From positions 124,001-188,000 of the forward strand of contig NZ_JACOQL010000001.1 in the NCBI RefSeq assembly GCF_014490725.1: a stretch of DNA of 64,000 nucleotides. Reading direction: 5' to 3'. The translations under genes and the position numbers were made by a program. The notes below the pieces were generated by a model that had not been told where the DNA came from, ran no database searches, and was given only the letters and a program-made list of their open reading frames with translations. This document shows, in pieces, positions 1 through 7,695 of the stretch. This DNA is from Paracoccus amoyensis. Its GTDB lineage: Bacteria; Pseudomonadota; Alphaproteobacteria; Rhodobacterales; Rhodobacteraceae. Positions within the stretch are counted from its first letter, which is position 1. Each line of letters starts with the position of its first letter.

Positions 1-792
1 GCTAAGCCGCAGGTCGTTCAGGTGGCCGCTGGCAAAGCGGGTCGCCGAAACAGTGCCCAAAGCGCCATTTTCCAGCACAAGCTGCATCGTGGCCGAGTCG
101 TTGGCATCCAGCGTGTAGTCACCGATCTTGCCGCCCGGTGCCTTGTCAAAGGTCTTTAGCAAGCAGGACACCTGCGTCGCATCCTCGCCCGCGATAAAGG
201 TCGCGAAATCAAGGATATGGATGCCGACATCGCCCAGAACGCCCTTTGATCCATGCGCGGTCGACAGACGCCACAGCCACTGGCTTTCCGTGCTCCATTC
301 GCCCCAAGCGGGCTGAGTCAGCCAGCTTTGCAGATAGGAGGCCTCGAAATAACGGACCCGGCCGATATCGCCTGCGCGGACCATCTGGGCGGCCATCTGC
401 AGGGCAGGGACATTGCGATAAGACAGGTTCACCATGTTGACGACGCCTGCCTTGGCAGCGGCGGCGGCCATTTCCTCGGCATGGTCGGCCCGCGTCGCCA
501 AGGGCTTTTCGCACAGCACATGCTTGCCCGCCGCCAAGAGTGGCATGGTCGTCGGGTAATGCGCGGCATCCGGTGTCACGTTGGTGACGGCATCGAATTG
601 GCCCCAGGCCAAAGCCTCATCCAGCGTGGCAAAGCCGTTCGGGATATTGTGGGCCTCGCAGAAGGCGGCCAATTGTTCGGGGCGTGTATCCACGCCCGCA
701 ACCAGTTCGACGCCGGGGATCTGGGCGAAACCTTCGGCATGGTTTTTCGCCATGCCGCCGGTGCCAAGGATCAACAAACGGATCGGTTTCAT
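1..792 (-). CDS. thuB: Gfo/Idh/MocA-family oxidoreductase, ThuB-like (C-terminus cut by window edge)
   Basis: NAD(P)-dependent sugar dehydrogenase of the Gfo/Idh/MocA family; 264 codons are visible and the C-terminus lies beyond position 1. The start at 792 gives a Rossmann N-terminus with the dinucleotide motif GTGGMAKNHAEGF and, about 95 residues in, the family hallmark LCEKPLA, whose lysine is the usual catalytic or cofactor-contacting residue. The ATG overlaps the thuA stop codon (ATGA), so the two are translationally coupled. In Sinorhizobium meliloti thuA and thuB follow thuEFGK and act in trehalose/disaccharide use through 3-keto-sugar chemistry; the same order is seen here. Family is clear; the exact substrate is inferred from context. 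Confidence 0.88.
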   Translation of the reverse strand, partial: MKPIRLLILGTGGMAKNHAEGFAQIPGVELVAGVDTRPEQLAAFCEAHNIPNGFATLDEALAWGQFDAVTNVTPDAAHYPTTMPLLAAGKHVLCEKPLATRADHAEEMAAAAAKAGVVNMVNLSYRNVPALQMAAQMVRAGDIGRVRYFEASYLQSWLTQPAWGEWSTESQWLWRLSTAHGSKGVLGDVGIHILDFATFIAGEDATQVSCLLKTFDKAPGGKIGDYTLDANDSATMQLVLENGALGTVSATRFASGHLNDLRLS

Positions 793-1577
793 CAGCGATA
801 ACCTGCTTCGCCGGCCTGATGCAGACGCGGGCCGCGTTCTTCGATCGGCTCCAACGCCTCGGTCACCGGAACGTTCGGGGCAGCATTCGGGTCGGCCAGA
901 CGCGGGGCGGGATTATAAGCCCATTTCGCCGCGTTCAGCAGCACGCGCTGCACGTTGTCGTTGTGATAGGTTGGATAGGTTTCGTGGCCGGGGCGGAAAT
1001 AGAACACATTGCCCGCGCCGCGCTTGTAGGTCAGGCCGGACCGGAAAGCTTCACCACCCGAGAACCAGCTGAGGAAAACGGTTTCCAGCGGCTCTGGCAC
1101 GCCAAAGGGTTCGCCATACATTTCCTCGTTTTCCAACTCGAAATGATCCGGCAGACCGGCAGCGATCGGATGATTGCGAGAGGTCAGCCAAAGACGCTCA
1201 CGCTCACCGGCTTCGCGCCATGTCAGGTTGCAGGGCGTGCCCATCAACCGCTTGAACGGTTTCGAGAAATGGGCGGAATGCAGGAAAACCATGCCCATAC
1301 CCGACCAGACGGCATTGCAGACGCGTTCGACGATGGCGTCGCTGACCTGCCCGTGCGCCTTGTGACCCCACCAGAACAGAACATCCGTTTTGGCCAGTTT
1401 TTCTTCGGTCAGGCCATGGTCCGCTTCTTGCAGGGTCGCGGTTGTCGCGGTTATGCCCGGATCTGCGTTCAGGGCATTGGCAATCGTGCCATGAATCGCA
1501 TCGGGATAAACCGAAGCGACAATCTTGTTTTCCTGCTCGTGGACGTTTTCGTTCCACACAGTCACGCGAATGGTCAT
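792..1577 (-). CDS. thuA: ThuA-domain trehalose utilization protein
   Basis: ThuA proteins adopt a class I glutamine-amidotransferase-like fold and take part in disaccharide (trehalose, maltose, sucrose) catabolism with ThuB. The 261-residue product matches the family length of about 260 and shows the typical start [10 protein letters not shown] followed by NxxHE, the [10 protein letters not shown] segment, [13 protein letters not shown], and a C-terminal [10 protein letters not shown] stretch. A good ribosome site (AGGAG) lies eight bases before the ATG at 1577. It sits last but one in the thuEFGKAB order, separated from thuK by about 80 bases that contain a strong hairpin, and overlaps thuB by the ATGA junction. 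Cytoplasmic. Its biochemical reaction is not settled even for the family. Confidence 0.92.
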   Translation of the reverse strand: MTIRVTVWNENVHEQENKIVASVYPDAIHGTIANALNADPGITATTATLQEADHGLTEEKLAKTDVLFWWGHKAHGQVSDAIVERVCNAVWSGMGMVFLHSAHFSKPFKRLMGTPCNLTWREAGERERLWLTSRNHPIAAGLPDHFELENEEMYGEPFGVPEPLETVFLSWFSGGEAFRSGLTYKRGAGNVFYFRPGHETYPTYHNDNVQRVLLNAAKWAYNPAPRLADPNAAPNVPVTEALEPIEERGPRLHQAGEAGYR

Positions 1578-1596
1578 CTTGCACTCCTGTTTCGTG

Positions 1597-1623
1597 CCCG
1601 CGGAGTTGGTCCGCGGGTTTTTT
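1597..1623 (+). terminator. Hairpin with T-run between thuK and thuA (terminator-like on the plus strand)
   Basis: Arms CCCGCGGA (1597-1604) and TCCGCGGG (1610-1617) pair perfectly around a five-base loop, followed by six T on the plus strand. Because all neighbouring genes are on the minus strand, as an intrinsic terminator it would only stop antisense transcripts; in the thu mRNA it forms a stem without a 3-prime U tract and may act as a processing or stabilising element between thuK and thuA. Confidence 0.6.
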
Positions 1624-1655
1624 ACGGTGGTTAGGTAAATCGCTGCTTGTGGAGG

Positions 1656-2663
1656 TCAGCGAATAGGGGCGTCGTTGTGATCGAAGCGATGCAGTTTTTC
1701 GGGGCGCGGCTGCAACGAGACCTGGCTGCCAAGCGCGATCTTCAGCTTGCCCGGCTGACGCACGATAAGGGGTTCATCCGCGCCGATCTCGACGAACAGG
1801 AAGTTGTCCGAGCCAAGATCTTCGGCATGAAGAACCTCGCCGCTCCATTCGCCCTGACCCTCTGCAACGACGTTGATATGTTCGGGACGGATACCCAATG
1901 TCTTGCAGCCTTTCGCCTCGGCGAACTTTCCGGTGAGAAAGTTCATTTTCGGGCTGCCGATAAAACCGGCAACGAACAATGAGTTCGGCCGCTCGTAAAG
2001 CTCGGCCGGGGTGCCGACCTGTTCCAGCAGGCCGTCGCGCAGAACCGCAATCCGGTCGGCAAGGGTCATCGCCTCGACCTGATCGTGCGTCACATAGATC
2101 ATGGTCGTGTCTTCCATGCTGTGATGCAGCTTGGCGATTTCCAGACGTGTTGCGACACGCAGGCCCGCATCCAGGTTCGACAGGGGTTCGTCGAACAGGA
2201 ACACGCGCGGATCGCGAACAAGGGCACGACCAATGGCGACGCGCTGACGCTGACCACCGGAAAGCTGCTTGGGCAGGCGATCCAACAGGTGGTCGATCTG
2301 CAGCATCTTTGCGGCTTCACGAACGCGGCGGTCGATTTCCGCCTTTTCCGCCTTGGCCAGCTTCATCCCGAAGGCCATGTTGTCATAGACCTTCATGTGC
2401 GGATACAGCGCGTAGCTTTGGAACACCATCGCAATGCCGCGATCGGATGGAACGAGGTTGTTGACCAGTTGGTCGTCGAACCGCATCTCACCCGAGGTGA
2501 TGTCTTCCAGACCCGAAATCAGGCGCAGAAGGGTAGATTTGCCGCTGCCCGACGGGCCGACAAAAACCATGAACTCACCTTTTCTGATATCAAGGTCTAC
2601 GCCCTTGATAACATCGACGGCACCATAGGATTTCTTGACGTTCTTCAGTTCAATTCTGGCCAT
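1656..2663 (-). CDS. thuK: Sugar ABC transporter ATP-binding protein (MalK/UgpC family), ThuK
   Basis: Cytoplasmic ATPase that powers the ThuEFG importer. The 335-residue protein has Walker A GPSGSGKST near residue 39, the Q-loop region VFQSYALYPH, signature LSGGQRQRVAIGRA, Walker B VFLFDEPLSNLD and the H-loop YVTHDQVEA, then a C-terminal TOBE/regulatory domain starting with FIGSPKMNFL, which is typical of the MalK/UgpC/SmoK branch. It starts eight bases from the thuG stop (four-base gap) and is followed by a hairpin and thuA. Slightly shorter than MalK (about 370) but complete. Sugar specificity of such ATPases cannot be read from their own sequence; the thu assignment comes from gene order. 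Confidence 0.93.
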   Translation of the reverse strand: MARIELKNVKKSYGAVDVIKGVDLDIRKGEFMVFVGPSGSGKSTLLRLISGLEDITSGEMRFDDQLVNNLVPSDRGIAMVFQSYALYPHMKVYDNMAFGMKLAKAEKAEIDRRVREAAKMLQIDHLLDRLPKQLSGGQRQRVAIGRALVRDPRVFLFDEPLSNLDAGLRVATRLEIAKLHHSMEDTTMIYVTHDQVEAMTLADRIAVLRDGLLEQVGTPAELYERPNSLFVAGFIGSPKMNFLTGKFAEAKGCKTLGIRPEHINVVAEGQGEWSGEVLHAEDLGSDNFLFVEIGADEPLIVRQPGKLKIALGSQVSLQPRPEKLHRFDHNDAPIR

Positions 2664-2667
2664 GGGT

Positions 2668-3501
2668 TCAGCCTTTCACGCCGCCAGCGGTCAGGCCCGC
2701 TACGATCTTGCGTTGGAAAATAAGGACGAGGACGATCAGCGGAACGGTCACGATGACCGAGGCCGCCATGATCGGACCCCACGGAATTTCTTGCGCGGAA
2801 GCGCCCGACAGCATGGCAATGGCCACCGGCACCGTTCGCTGGGATTCCGAGCTGGTAAAGGTCAGCGCAAACAGGAATTCGTTCCAGGCCCCGATAAAGG
2901 CCAGCAGGCCCGTTGTCACCAATGCCGGCCACAAAAGCGGCAGGAATACTTGGGTAATGATGACCCACGGGCTTGCGCCATCAACGATTGCCGCCTCTTC
3001 GATCTCGACCGGCAGATCACGCATAAAGGTGGTCAACACCCAAACGGTGAAGGGCAGGGTGAAAATCGTGTAGGACAGGATCATCGCCCAAGGCGTGTTG
3101 AAGATGCCAAGGAAGCGCACCAGTTCGAACAGACCCGCCAGAACGGCAATCTGCGGAAACATCGATACAGCCAGAATTGTCATCAGAAGCAGGCCCCGCC
3201 CACGGAACCGAACCCGCGCCAGCGCATAGGACGCCGTCACAGCCAGAAACAGGGAAAAGCCCACCGTGCAGCCCGCAATGAACAGCGAGTTCATGATCGA
3301 GCGCGGGAAATTCCGGCCGCCCAGAACTGCTTCATAATTGGCCCAGTTGAACGCCTTTGGCCAGTAATTGACCTGAAACAGCTGTGATCCCGTCGAGAAG
3401 CTGGTCACGATGGCGTAATAGAACGGAAAGACCGCAAAGACGACAATCACGATGACCAGAGCATAGAACGCTATGTTCTTCAGAAGCTTATGCTGTTGCA
3501 T
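2668..3501 (-). CDS. thuG: Carbohydrate ABC transporter permease (MalG type), ThuG
   Basis: Inner-membrane permease of 277 residues, the MalG-like half of the trehalose/alpha-glucoside importer. An N-terminal membrane segment (FYALVIVIVVFAVFPFYYAI) is followed by five more hydrophobic stretches. The EAA loop that docks on the ATPase is EEAAIVDGASPWVIITQVFLPLLWPAL in two pieces, EEAAIVDGAS and then FLPLLWPAL, at about residues 185-215. Its ATG overlaps the thuF stop (ATGA at 3498-3501), so F and G are coupled. Confidence 0.93.
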   Translation of the reverse strand: MQQHKLLKNIAFYALVIVIVVFAVFPFYYAIVTSFSTGSQLFQVNYWPKAFNWANYEAVLGGRNFPRSIMNSLFIAGCTVGFSLFLAVTASYALARVRFRGRGLLLMTILAVSMFPQIAVLAGLFELVRFLGIFNTPWAMILSYTIFTLPFTVWVLTTFMRDLPVEIEEAAIVDGASPWVIITQVFLPLLWPALVTTGLLAFIGAWNEFLFALTFTSSESQRTVPVAIAMLSGASAQEIPWGPIMAASVIVTVPLIVLVLIFQRKIVAGLTAGGVKG

Positions 3502-4460
3502 CAGTCACGCCCCCCTGAAAGATCGACGCGGCCAATCCAGATATACAGGCTGACGAAGACTGCGATGATGGCGAACAGCAATGTCGACTGCGCGGCGCCA
3601 TAGGCGAATTTGTCAAAGTCGATCATGTTTTCGCGGCTGATGACCGACATCGTTTTTGTCGCCGAGGAATTTGGCGTCAGCACATAGACAAGGTCAAAGA
3701 TCCGCAGCGCGTCCAGCAGACGGAAGATCACTGCGACCATCAGTGCCGGCTTGATCAAGGGCAGGGTGACTTTGAAGAACACCTTGACCGGGTTGATGCC
3801 GTCGATGCGCGCCGCTTCGTAAATGTCACGCGGCACCATTTGCAGACCGGCAAGGATCAGCAGCGCCATGAAGGGCGTCGTTTTCCAGACATCCACGATC
3901 AGCACAGCCGTCATGGCCGTTTCCGGGCTGGCGGTCCAGGCGATCTTCTGGTCGATCAGGCCGAGGTTTAGCAGGATATCGTTGATGATCCCGAACTGGT
4001 CATTCAGCATCCAACCCCACATTTTCGCGGAAACGATGGTCGGAATGGCCCAGGGGATCAGGATGGCGGCGCGAACAATGCTGCGCCCCTTGAATTCGGC
4101 GTTCATCACCAGTGCGACGATCAGGCCGAAGATGGTTTCGAAAAAGACCGATGCGAACGAGAAGCGGACCGTGTTCCAGACCGCGTTCCACCAGTCGGGA
4201 TCAACCAGCGTGCCGCGATAGACGGTGCGCCCCGAAGACAGCTCGCGCACTTGCAGATAATTGCCGAAACCGATCCACTCTGCGTCATACAGGTTCGACA
4301 GCGTGGCGTCGGTCATGGAGAACCAGATTGTGCGCAGCAGCGGCCATGCGGCCACAAAAAACAGCGCAACCAGCATCGGTGCCAGAAACCAGAACGCTGC
4401 CCTTTGTCTGCGTTGCTGCAGACTGGGACCGCTGGCTTGGGCCATAACTTGGTCGGTCAT
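3501..4460 (-). CDS. thuF: Sugar ABC transporter permease (MalF type), ThuF
   Basis: Inner-membrane permease of 319 residues that pairs with ThuG. After a polar N-terminus (QQRRQRAAFWFLAP) come the first membrane helix, a periplasmic loop of about 60 residues, then a cluster of five helices. The EAA loop reads EAARIDGINPVKVFFKVTLP. Ribosome site GAGGAG lies nine bases before the ATG at 4460. Downstream of thuE and separated from it by about 90 bases holding a hairpin, which probably reduces expression of the permeases relative to the binding protein. Confidence 0.93.
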   Translation of the reverse strand: MTDQVMAQASGPSLQQRRQRAAFWFLAPMLVALFFVAAWPLLRTIWFSMTDATLSNLYDAEWIGFGNYLQVRELSSGRTVYRGTLVDPDWWNAVWNTVRFSFASVFFETIFGLIVALVMNAEFKGRSIVRAAILIPWAIPTIVSAKMWGWMLNDQFGIINDILLNLGLIDQKIAWTASPETAMTAVLIVDVWKTTPFMALLILAGLQMVPRDIYEAARIDGINPVKVFFKVTLPLIKPALMVAVIFRLLDALRIFDLVYVLTPNSSATKTMSVISRENMIDFDKFAYGAAQSTLLFAIIAVFVSLYIWIGRVDLSGGRD

Positions 4461-4501
4461 TGAAAAATCTCCTCGACATGGCCCGGTGGGGCCGATGACG
4501 G

Positions 4502-4522
4502 TCGGGCGCGAGGAACGCCCAA
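4502..4522 (-). terminator. Hairpin between thuE and thuF (attenuator or mRNA-stabilising stem)
   Basis: On the minus strand TTGGGCG (4522-4516) pairs with CGCCCGA (4508-4502) around a seven-base loop, including one G-T pair. There is no U-run, so it is more likely a 3-prime stabiliser of thuE mRNA or weak attenuator than a full terminator. Confidence 0.45.
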
Positions 4523-4552
4523 CCGAATGCGCAGAGATGTCAGCGCGTCAGA

Positions 4553-5818
4553 TTACCACGCCGACCCCTTGACGTCCTCAAGGTCCAGCTCAAGCAGTTC
4601 AAGGTTTTCGGCGGCAGTGCCGTTGCCCGACAATGTTTCGTGCACGGCTGACCAGAACTTGGCCGAAACTTCGTTATACTTGCCCTTGGTCGGGGCGGAA
4701 GGACGCGGAACCGCGCTTTCGAACACTTCTTTCCAGCGCGGGATCAGCGGAACCTTTTCTGCAATTTCAGCATCTTCATACAGGGCAGATATGCTGGGCA
4801 GGTGGCCACTTTCCAAGGCACGGAACTTCTGGCCTTCTGCGCTGGACAGGAACAGCGCAAGGCTGATCGCCGCGTCCTGATTGTCCGAGTATTTGGACAC
4901 GGCGACGTTCCAGCCGCCCAGCGTGGCCGCCGAACCCTCCCCGCCCGAAGGCAGCGGAGCCACGTCGAACTTGCCCTTCACCGCACTGTCGTCGCCTGAG
5001 GACAAGGCATAGGCATAGGGCCAGTTGCGCATGAAGACCGCATTGCCGGTCTGCCAGACGCCGCGGGATTCTTCTTCCTGATAGGACAGGACGCCGGGCG
5101 GGCTGATGCTTCCGACCCAGCTTGCCGCAGTATCAATGGCTTTTGCGGCATTTTCATTGTTGATCGAAATGGTGCCATCCGCTTCGACGATCTGACCGCC
5201 GCCAAATGACTTGACCCATTCCAGCGCGTCGCAGGTCAGGCCTTCATAGGCGTTGCCTTGCCAGACATAACCCCAAAGATCATTGGCGCCCGCCGCGCGT
5301 TCTCCGTCCTGGATTTCCTGCGCGGTTGCGGCCAGTTCTTCCCATGTGGTCGGAACTTCCTTGCCGTATTTTTCCAACAGATCCTTGCGATAATACAGTG
5401 CCGGCGCATCGGTATACAGCGGCATCGCAACCAGTTTGCCATCGACAGTCTGGCTTTCGATGATCGATGGGAAGTGCTGTGGCAGGACGTCTTTTGCAGC
5501 CTCGGTCAGGTCGACGAAATGATCAGCCAACTGCGGTGCCCAGATCACGTCGGTCTGATACAGGTCGATATCGGTGGTGCCCGCCGCCAGCCACAGGCGA
5601 TACTGGGCGAACTGATCCGAGGTCGAAGCCGGCATCGTCACGATCTTGACCGTGTGGCCGGTTTGCTCTTCCCAGGGCTTGACCATCTCTTCAAGGACTT
5701 GAACGGCATTGCCGACCGCGCCGATGACATAGCTGACCTCATCAGCCCAGGCCGATCCACCCAGAATGGTGCTCATCGCCAAGGCGGACAGACCTGTCTT
5801 GAATAGTTTGGTAGTCAT
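4553..5818 (-). CDS. thuE: Extracellular sugar-binding protein, ThuE-like
   Basis: Periplasmic solute-binding protein (family 1, MalE/ThuE type) that delivers an alpha-glucoside such as trehalose to ThuFGK. 421 residues with a Sec signal peptide, MTTKLFKTGLSALAMSTILG then a cleavage site after SAWA, leaving DEVSYVIG as mature N-terminus. I chose the ATG at 5818 because GGGAGG lies eleven bases upstream; the ATG at 5827 is nearly on top of that site. First structural gene of the operon, expressed from a promoter region carrying the palindrome at 5916-5929. Specificity for trehalose versus sucrose or maltose cannot be told from sequence alone. Confidence 0.92.
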   Translation of the reverse strand: MTTKLFKTGLSALAMSTILGGSAWADEVSYVIGAVGNAVQVLEEMVKPWEEQTGHTVKIVTMPASTSDQFAQYRLWLAAGTTDIDLYQTDVIWAPQLADHFVDLTEAAKDVLPQHFPSIIESQTVDGKLVAMPLYTDAPALYYRKDLLEKYGKEVPTTWEELAATAQEIQDGERAAGANDLWGYVWQGNAYEGLTCDALEWVKSFGGGQIVEADGTISINNENAAKAIDTAASWVGSISPPGVLSYQEEESRGVWQTGNAVFMRNWPYAYALSSGDDSAVKGKFDVAPLPSGGEGSAATLGGWNVAVSKYSDNQDAAISLALFLSSAEGQKFRALESGHLPSISALYEDAEIAEKVPLIPRWKEVFESAVPRPSAPTKGKYNEVSAKFWSAVHETLSGNGTAAENLELLELDLEDVKGSAW

Positions 5819-5915
5819 ATCTGGCATTCCCTCCCAGTATTGCCTGATCATCTCTGACAGGCATTCTCCCCTTGATCCGTCTTGTGCGGATCACTCAGTC
5901 AATCTTTAGACGCCC

Positions 5916-5929
5916 CCGAAACGTTTCGG
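5916..5929. promoter_or_regulatory. Perfect LacI-family operator upstream of thuE
   Basis: CCGAAACGTTTCGG is a perfect 14-base palindrome with the central CG that LacI-family proteins favour. It lies about 100 bases upstream of thuE and between thuR and thuE. A near-identical copy precedes thuR (7037-7050), so ThuR is the obvious binder. Confidence 0.82.
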
Positions 5930-5984
5930 TTTTGTTAGCGCGAACATCTGAACTGGTCAATGAATATTCTCGCAGAGGGTGAGT

Positions 5985-7013
5985 TTACTGGCAAGGGGCC
6001 GCCGTCGACTGCCGCAGGATGGTGCGATACGGCCCAACTACCTGTAATTCTGACAGTGGCGCGCCGGAAATTGCCCCCTCAAGACAGGCCGCCAAGGGCT
6101 TCCAGCTGTCGCGCATCGGGGCGTCCGTGACACTAAGAGCGGGGTAAAAAGCCTCTGTTTGTATTTGTGCAATATGATCATCATGCGCAAAAACCGATAC
6201 ATCGCGCGGGATGGAAAGACCCAGGGCATTCAGCGCCTGATAGACCCCCTTGGCGATGCGGACGCTGCCACAGATAATCGCTGTCGGACGTGGTTCGGGG
6301 CCCGAAAAAAGATCGACGGTTGAAATCAAACCAAAGGATTCCGTCATCGCGCCGGACCGAATAATCGCCTCGGACGGATCGATTCGCGAATCGACAAGCG
6401 CATGCCGATAACCACAGCTTCGCGCTTCGGCATAGGTTCGATCTTCGATTCCGTTCAGCAATACGATACGGCGATGGCCCAAAGCCGACAGATGGCGCGT
6501 GATGCCGCGAAAAATCTTTTCATTATCAATATCAAAATAGGCATGTTTGGGGTTGGGGCCGATCCTGCCATGGACGACAAAGGGCACTTTGGCTTTGGAC
6601 AGAAATGCGGCCCGTCGATCATCTTCGCGTGGGTCGATCAACACGAAGCCGTCAATGGCGCCGTTTCCGACCAGACGTTTGTAGACGGGAATGATCGGTT
6701 CTTCCGGTTGCGTGACATGCAGAACGAACTGCATGTCACGCAAGGAAAATTCAGTGGAAAGGCCTGAAACCACCTCGATAAACAGGCCGTCCGATGCCAG
6801 ATCCTTCGTGCGTGGAACGACCAGCCCGACCAGTCCGGACCTGCCGGAAACCAGCTTGCGTGCCGACAGATTCGGCCGGTATTGCAGCGTCAGCGCGATT
6901 TCTTTGACGCGTTCACGTGTGGCGGCGCTGACATCCGAATGATCGTTCAGTGCCCGACTGGTTTGCGTAATCGACAGCCCGGCTTTTTTCGCGACATCCT
7001 TCAGCGTTGTCAT
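5985..7013 (-). CDS. thuR: LacI-family transcriptional regulator, ThuR-like
   Basis: Regulator of the thu operon. 342 residues: N-terminal helix-turn-helix TTLKDVAKKAGLSITQTSRALN with the hinge-helix region YRPNLSARKLVSG near residue 50, then a periplasmic-binding-protein-like effector domain from GLVGLVVPRTKDLASDG to the end. Ribosome site GGAGGAGG lies nine bases before the ATG. The palindrome at 7037-7050 lies about 25 bases upstream, implying autoregulation, and the perfect copy at 5916-5929 lies in front of thuE, implying sugar-relieved repression of the transporter. The gene is co-directional with and upstream of thuE, as in S. meliloti thuR. Confidence 0.9.
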   Translation of the reverse strand: MTTLKDVAKKAGLSITQTSRALNDHSDVSAATRERVKEIALTLQYRPNLSARKLVSGRSGLVGLVVPRTKDLASDGLFIEVVSGLSTEFSLRDMQFVLHVTQPEEPIIPVYKRLVGNGAIDGFVLIDPREDDRRAAFLSKAKVPFVVHGRIGPNPKHAYFDIDNEKIFRGITRHLSALGHRRIVLLNGIEDRTYAEARSCGYRHALVDSRIDPSEAIIRSGAMTESFGLISTVDLFSGPEPRPTAIICGSVRIAKGVYQALNALGLSIPRDVSVFAHDDHIAQIQTEAFYPALSVTDAPMRDSWKPLAACLEGAISGAPLSELQVVGPYRTILRQSTAAPCQ

Positions 7014-7036
7014 CAGATTTGACCTCCTCCGCTATA

Positions 7037-7050
7037 CCGAAACCTTTCGG
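7037..7050. promoter_or_regulatory. LacI-family operator upstream of thuR
   Basis: CCGAAACCTTTCGG differs from the perfect palindrome at 5916-5929 by one central base (CC for CG). It lies 24 bases upstream of the thuR ATG, a position suited to autoregulation. Confidence 0.75.
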
Positions 7051-7336
7051 TTCTCTGCTTGTATCGCAGTTTCGGGACGAGGGAAGCCAGTTTCAGCAAG
7101 GGGGTTTCAGCGCCCGCCTTTTCTGCAGCGCCAGTCCGCGAACCATCAATCACGACCGAACCTGCGCGTCGAACGGGGATCATCCAGTCAGAGTGAGATG
7201 TTCGCGATCGCCCTGACGTCGGGACGAGTGCCGCCTGTCACAATCGCCATCTTGCCTGAACGTCGAAGGGGCGAATTGCCTTATGGTGAGGAGGTCGTCC
7301 CGCTGAGCGCTGTCCATTGGCTCATATTCATCAATC
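7051..7336. other. Intergenic stretch with no gene recognised
   Basis: Between the thuR operator and the LysR remnant I see no reading frame with family resemblance, ribosome site or conserved motif on either strand. The last 30 bases before the remnant start are AT-richer (CATATTCATCAATCATG) and probably held the divergent promoter of the former LysR gene and its lost target gene. Confidence 0.5.
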
Positions 7337-7609
7337 ATGAGCATAAGAACCAGAGATCTGGGGGAACTGGCGGCGTTTGTCGTCCTTGATGACATGGACC
7401 TGACCATCGCCGCTGCTTTGGACGGGGTTGGCGTCGCTTATCCCGTTGAACAATATGGACGGCAACAATGAGAGACCGGGCAGTTGGTCAGCGTGCTAGA
7501 GGACTATTGCCCCCCTTATCCGGGTTTCTTCCTGTATCACCCCAGTCGAGGGCAAATGCCGACGGCCTCGCGTGCCTTGGTGGATATTCTGCGTGGCAGC
7601 GCCGGATGA
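7337..7609 (+). pseudogene. LysR-family regulator remnant (internal deletion plus in-frame stop)
   Basis: Translation from the ATG at 7337 gives a LysR-like N-terminal tip (RTRDLGELAAFVVL) joined directly to the family's typical C-terminus, AAALDGVGVAYPVEQYGRQQ, an in-frame TGA, then continuing in the same frame with TGQLVSVLEDYCPPYPGFFL, YHPSR and RALVDILRG before a second TGA at 7607. LysR regulators are about 300 residues; only about 90 codons remain, so roughly 200 codons covering the helix-turn-helix and most of the effector domain are gone. One deletion and one nonsense mutation explain it. The divergently transcribed target that such regulators usually have is absent. The resemblance is from memory of the family consensus, not a database search. 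Confidence 0.8.
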
Positions 7610-7695
7610 ACTGAAAAGCATTTCGGGCCAAGCTGAACTTCTGACAGTTGCCTTCCCGCGTCATTCGCGCATGAATGCCGGCGTGAAATCCATTT
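7610..7695. other. Short spacer between LysR remnant and the biosynthetic operon end
   Basis: No convincing terminator or gene seen. The adenylating-enzyme gene on the minus strand ends at 7696 and the remnant on the plus strand ends at 7609. Confidence 0.4.

Noticed and set aside
1597..1623. Terminator for the thu operon
   Set aside because: The T-run is on the strand opposite to the genes, so the stem cannot be a classical terminator for them; kept only as a hairpin.
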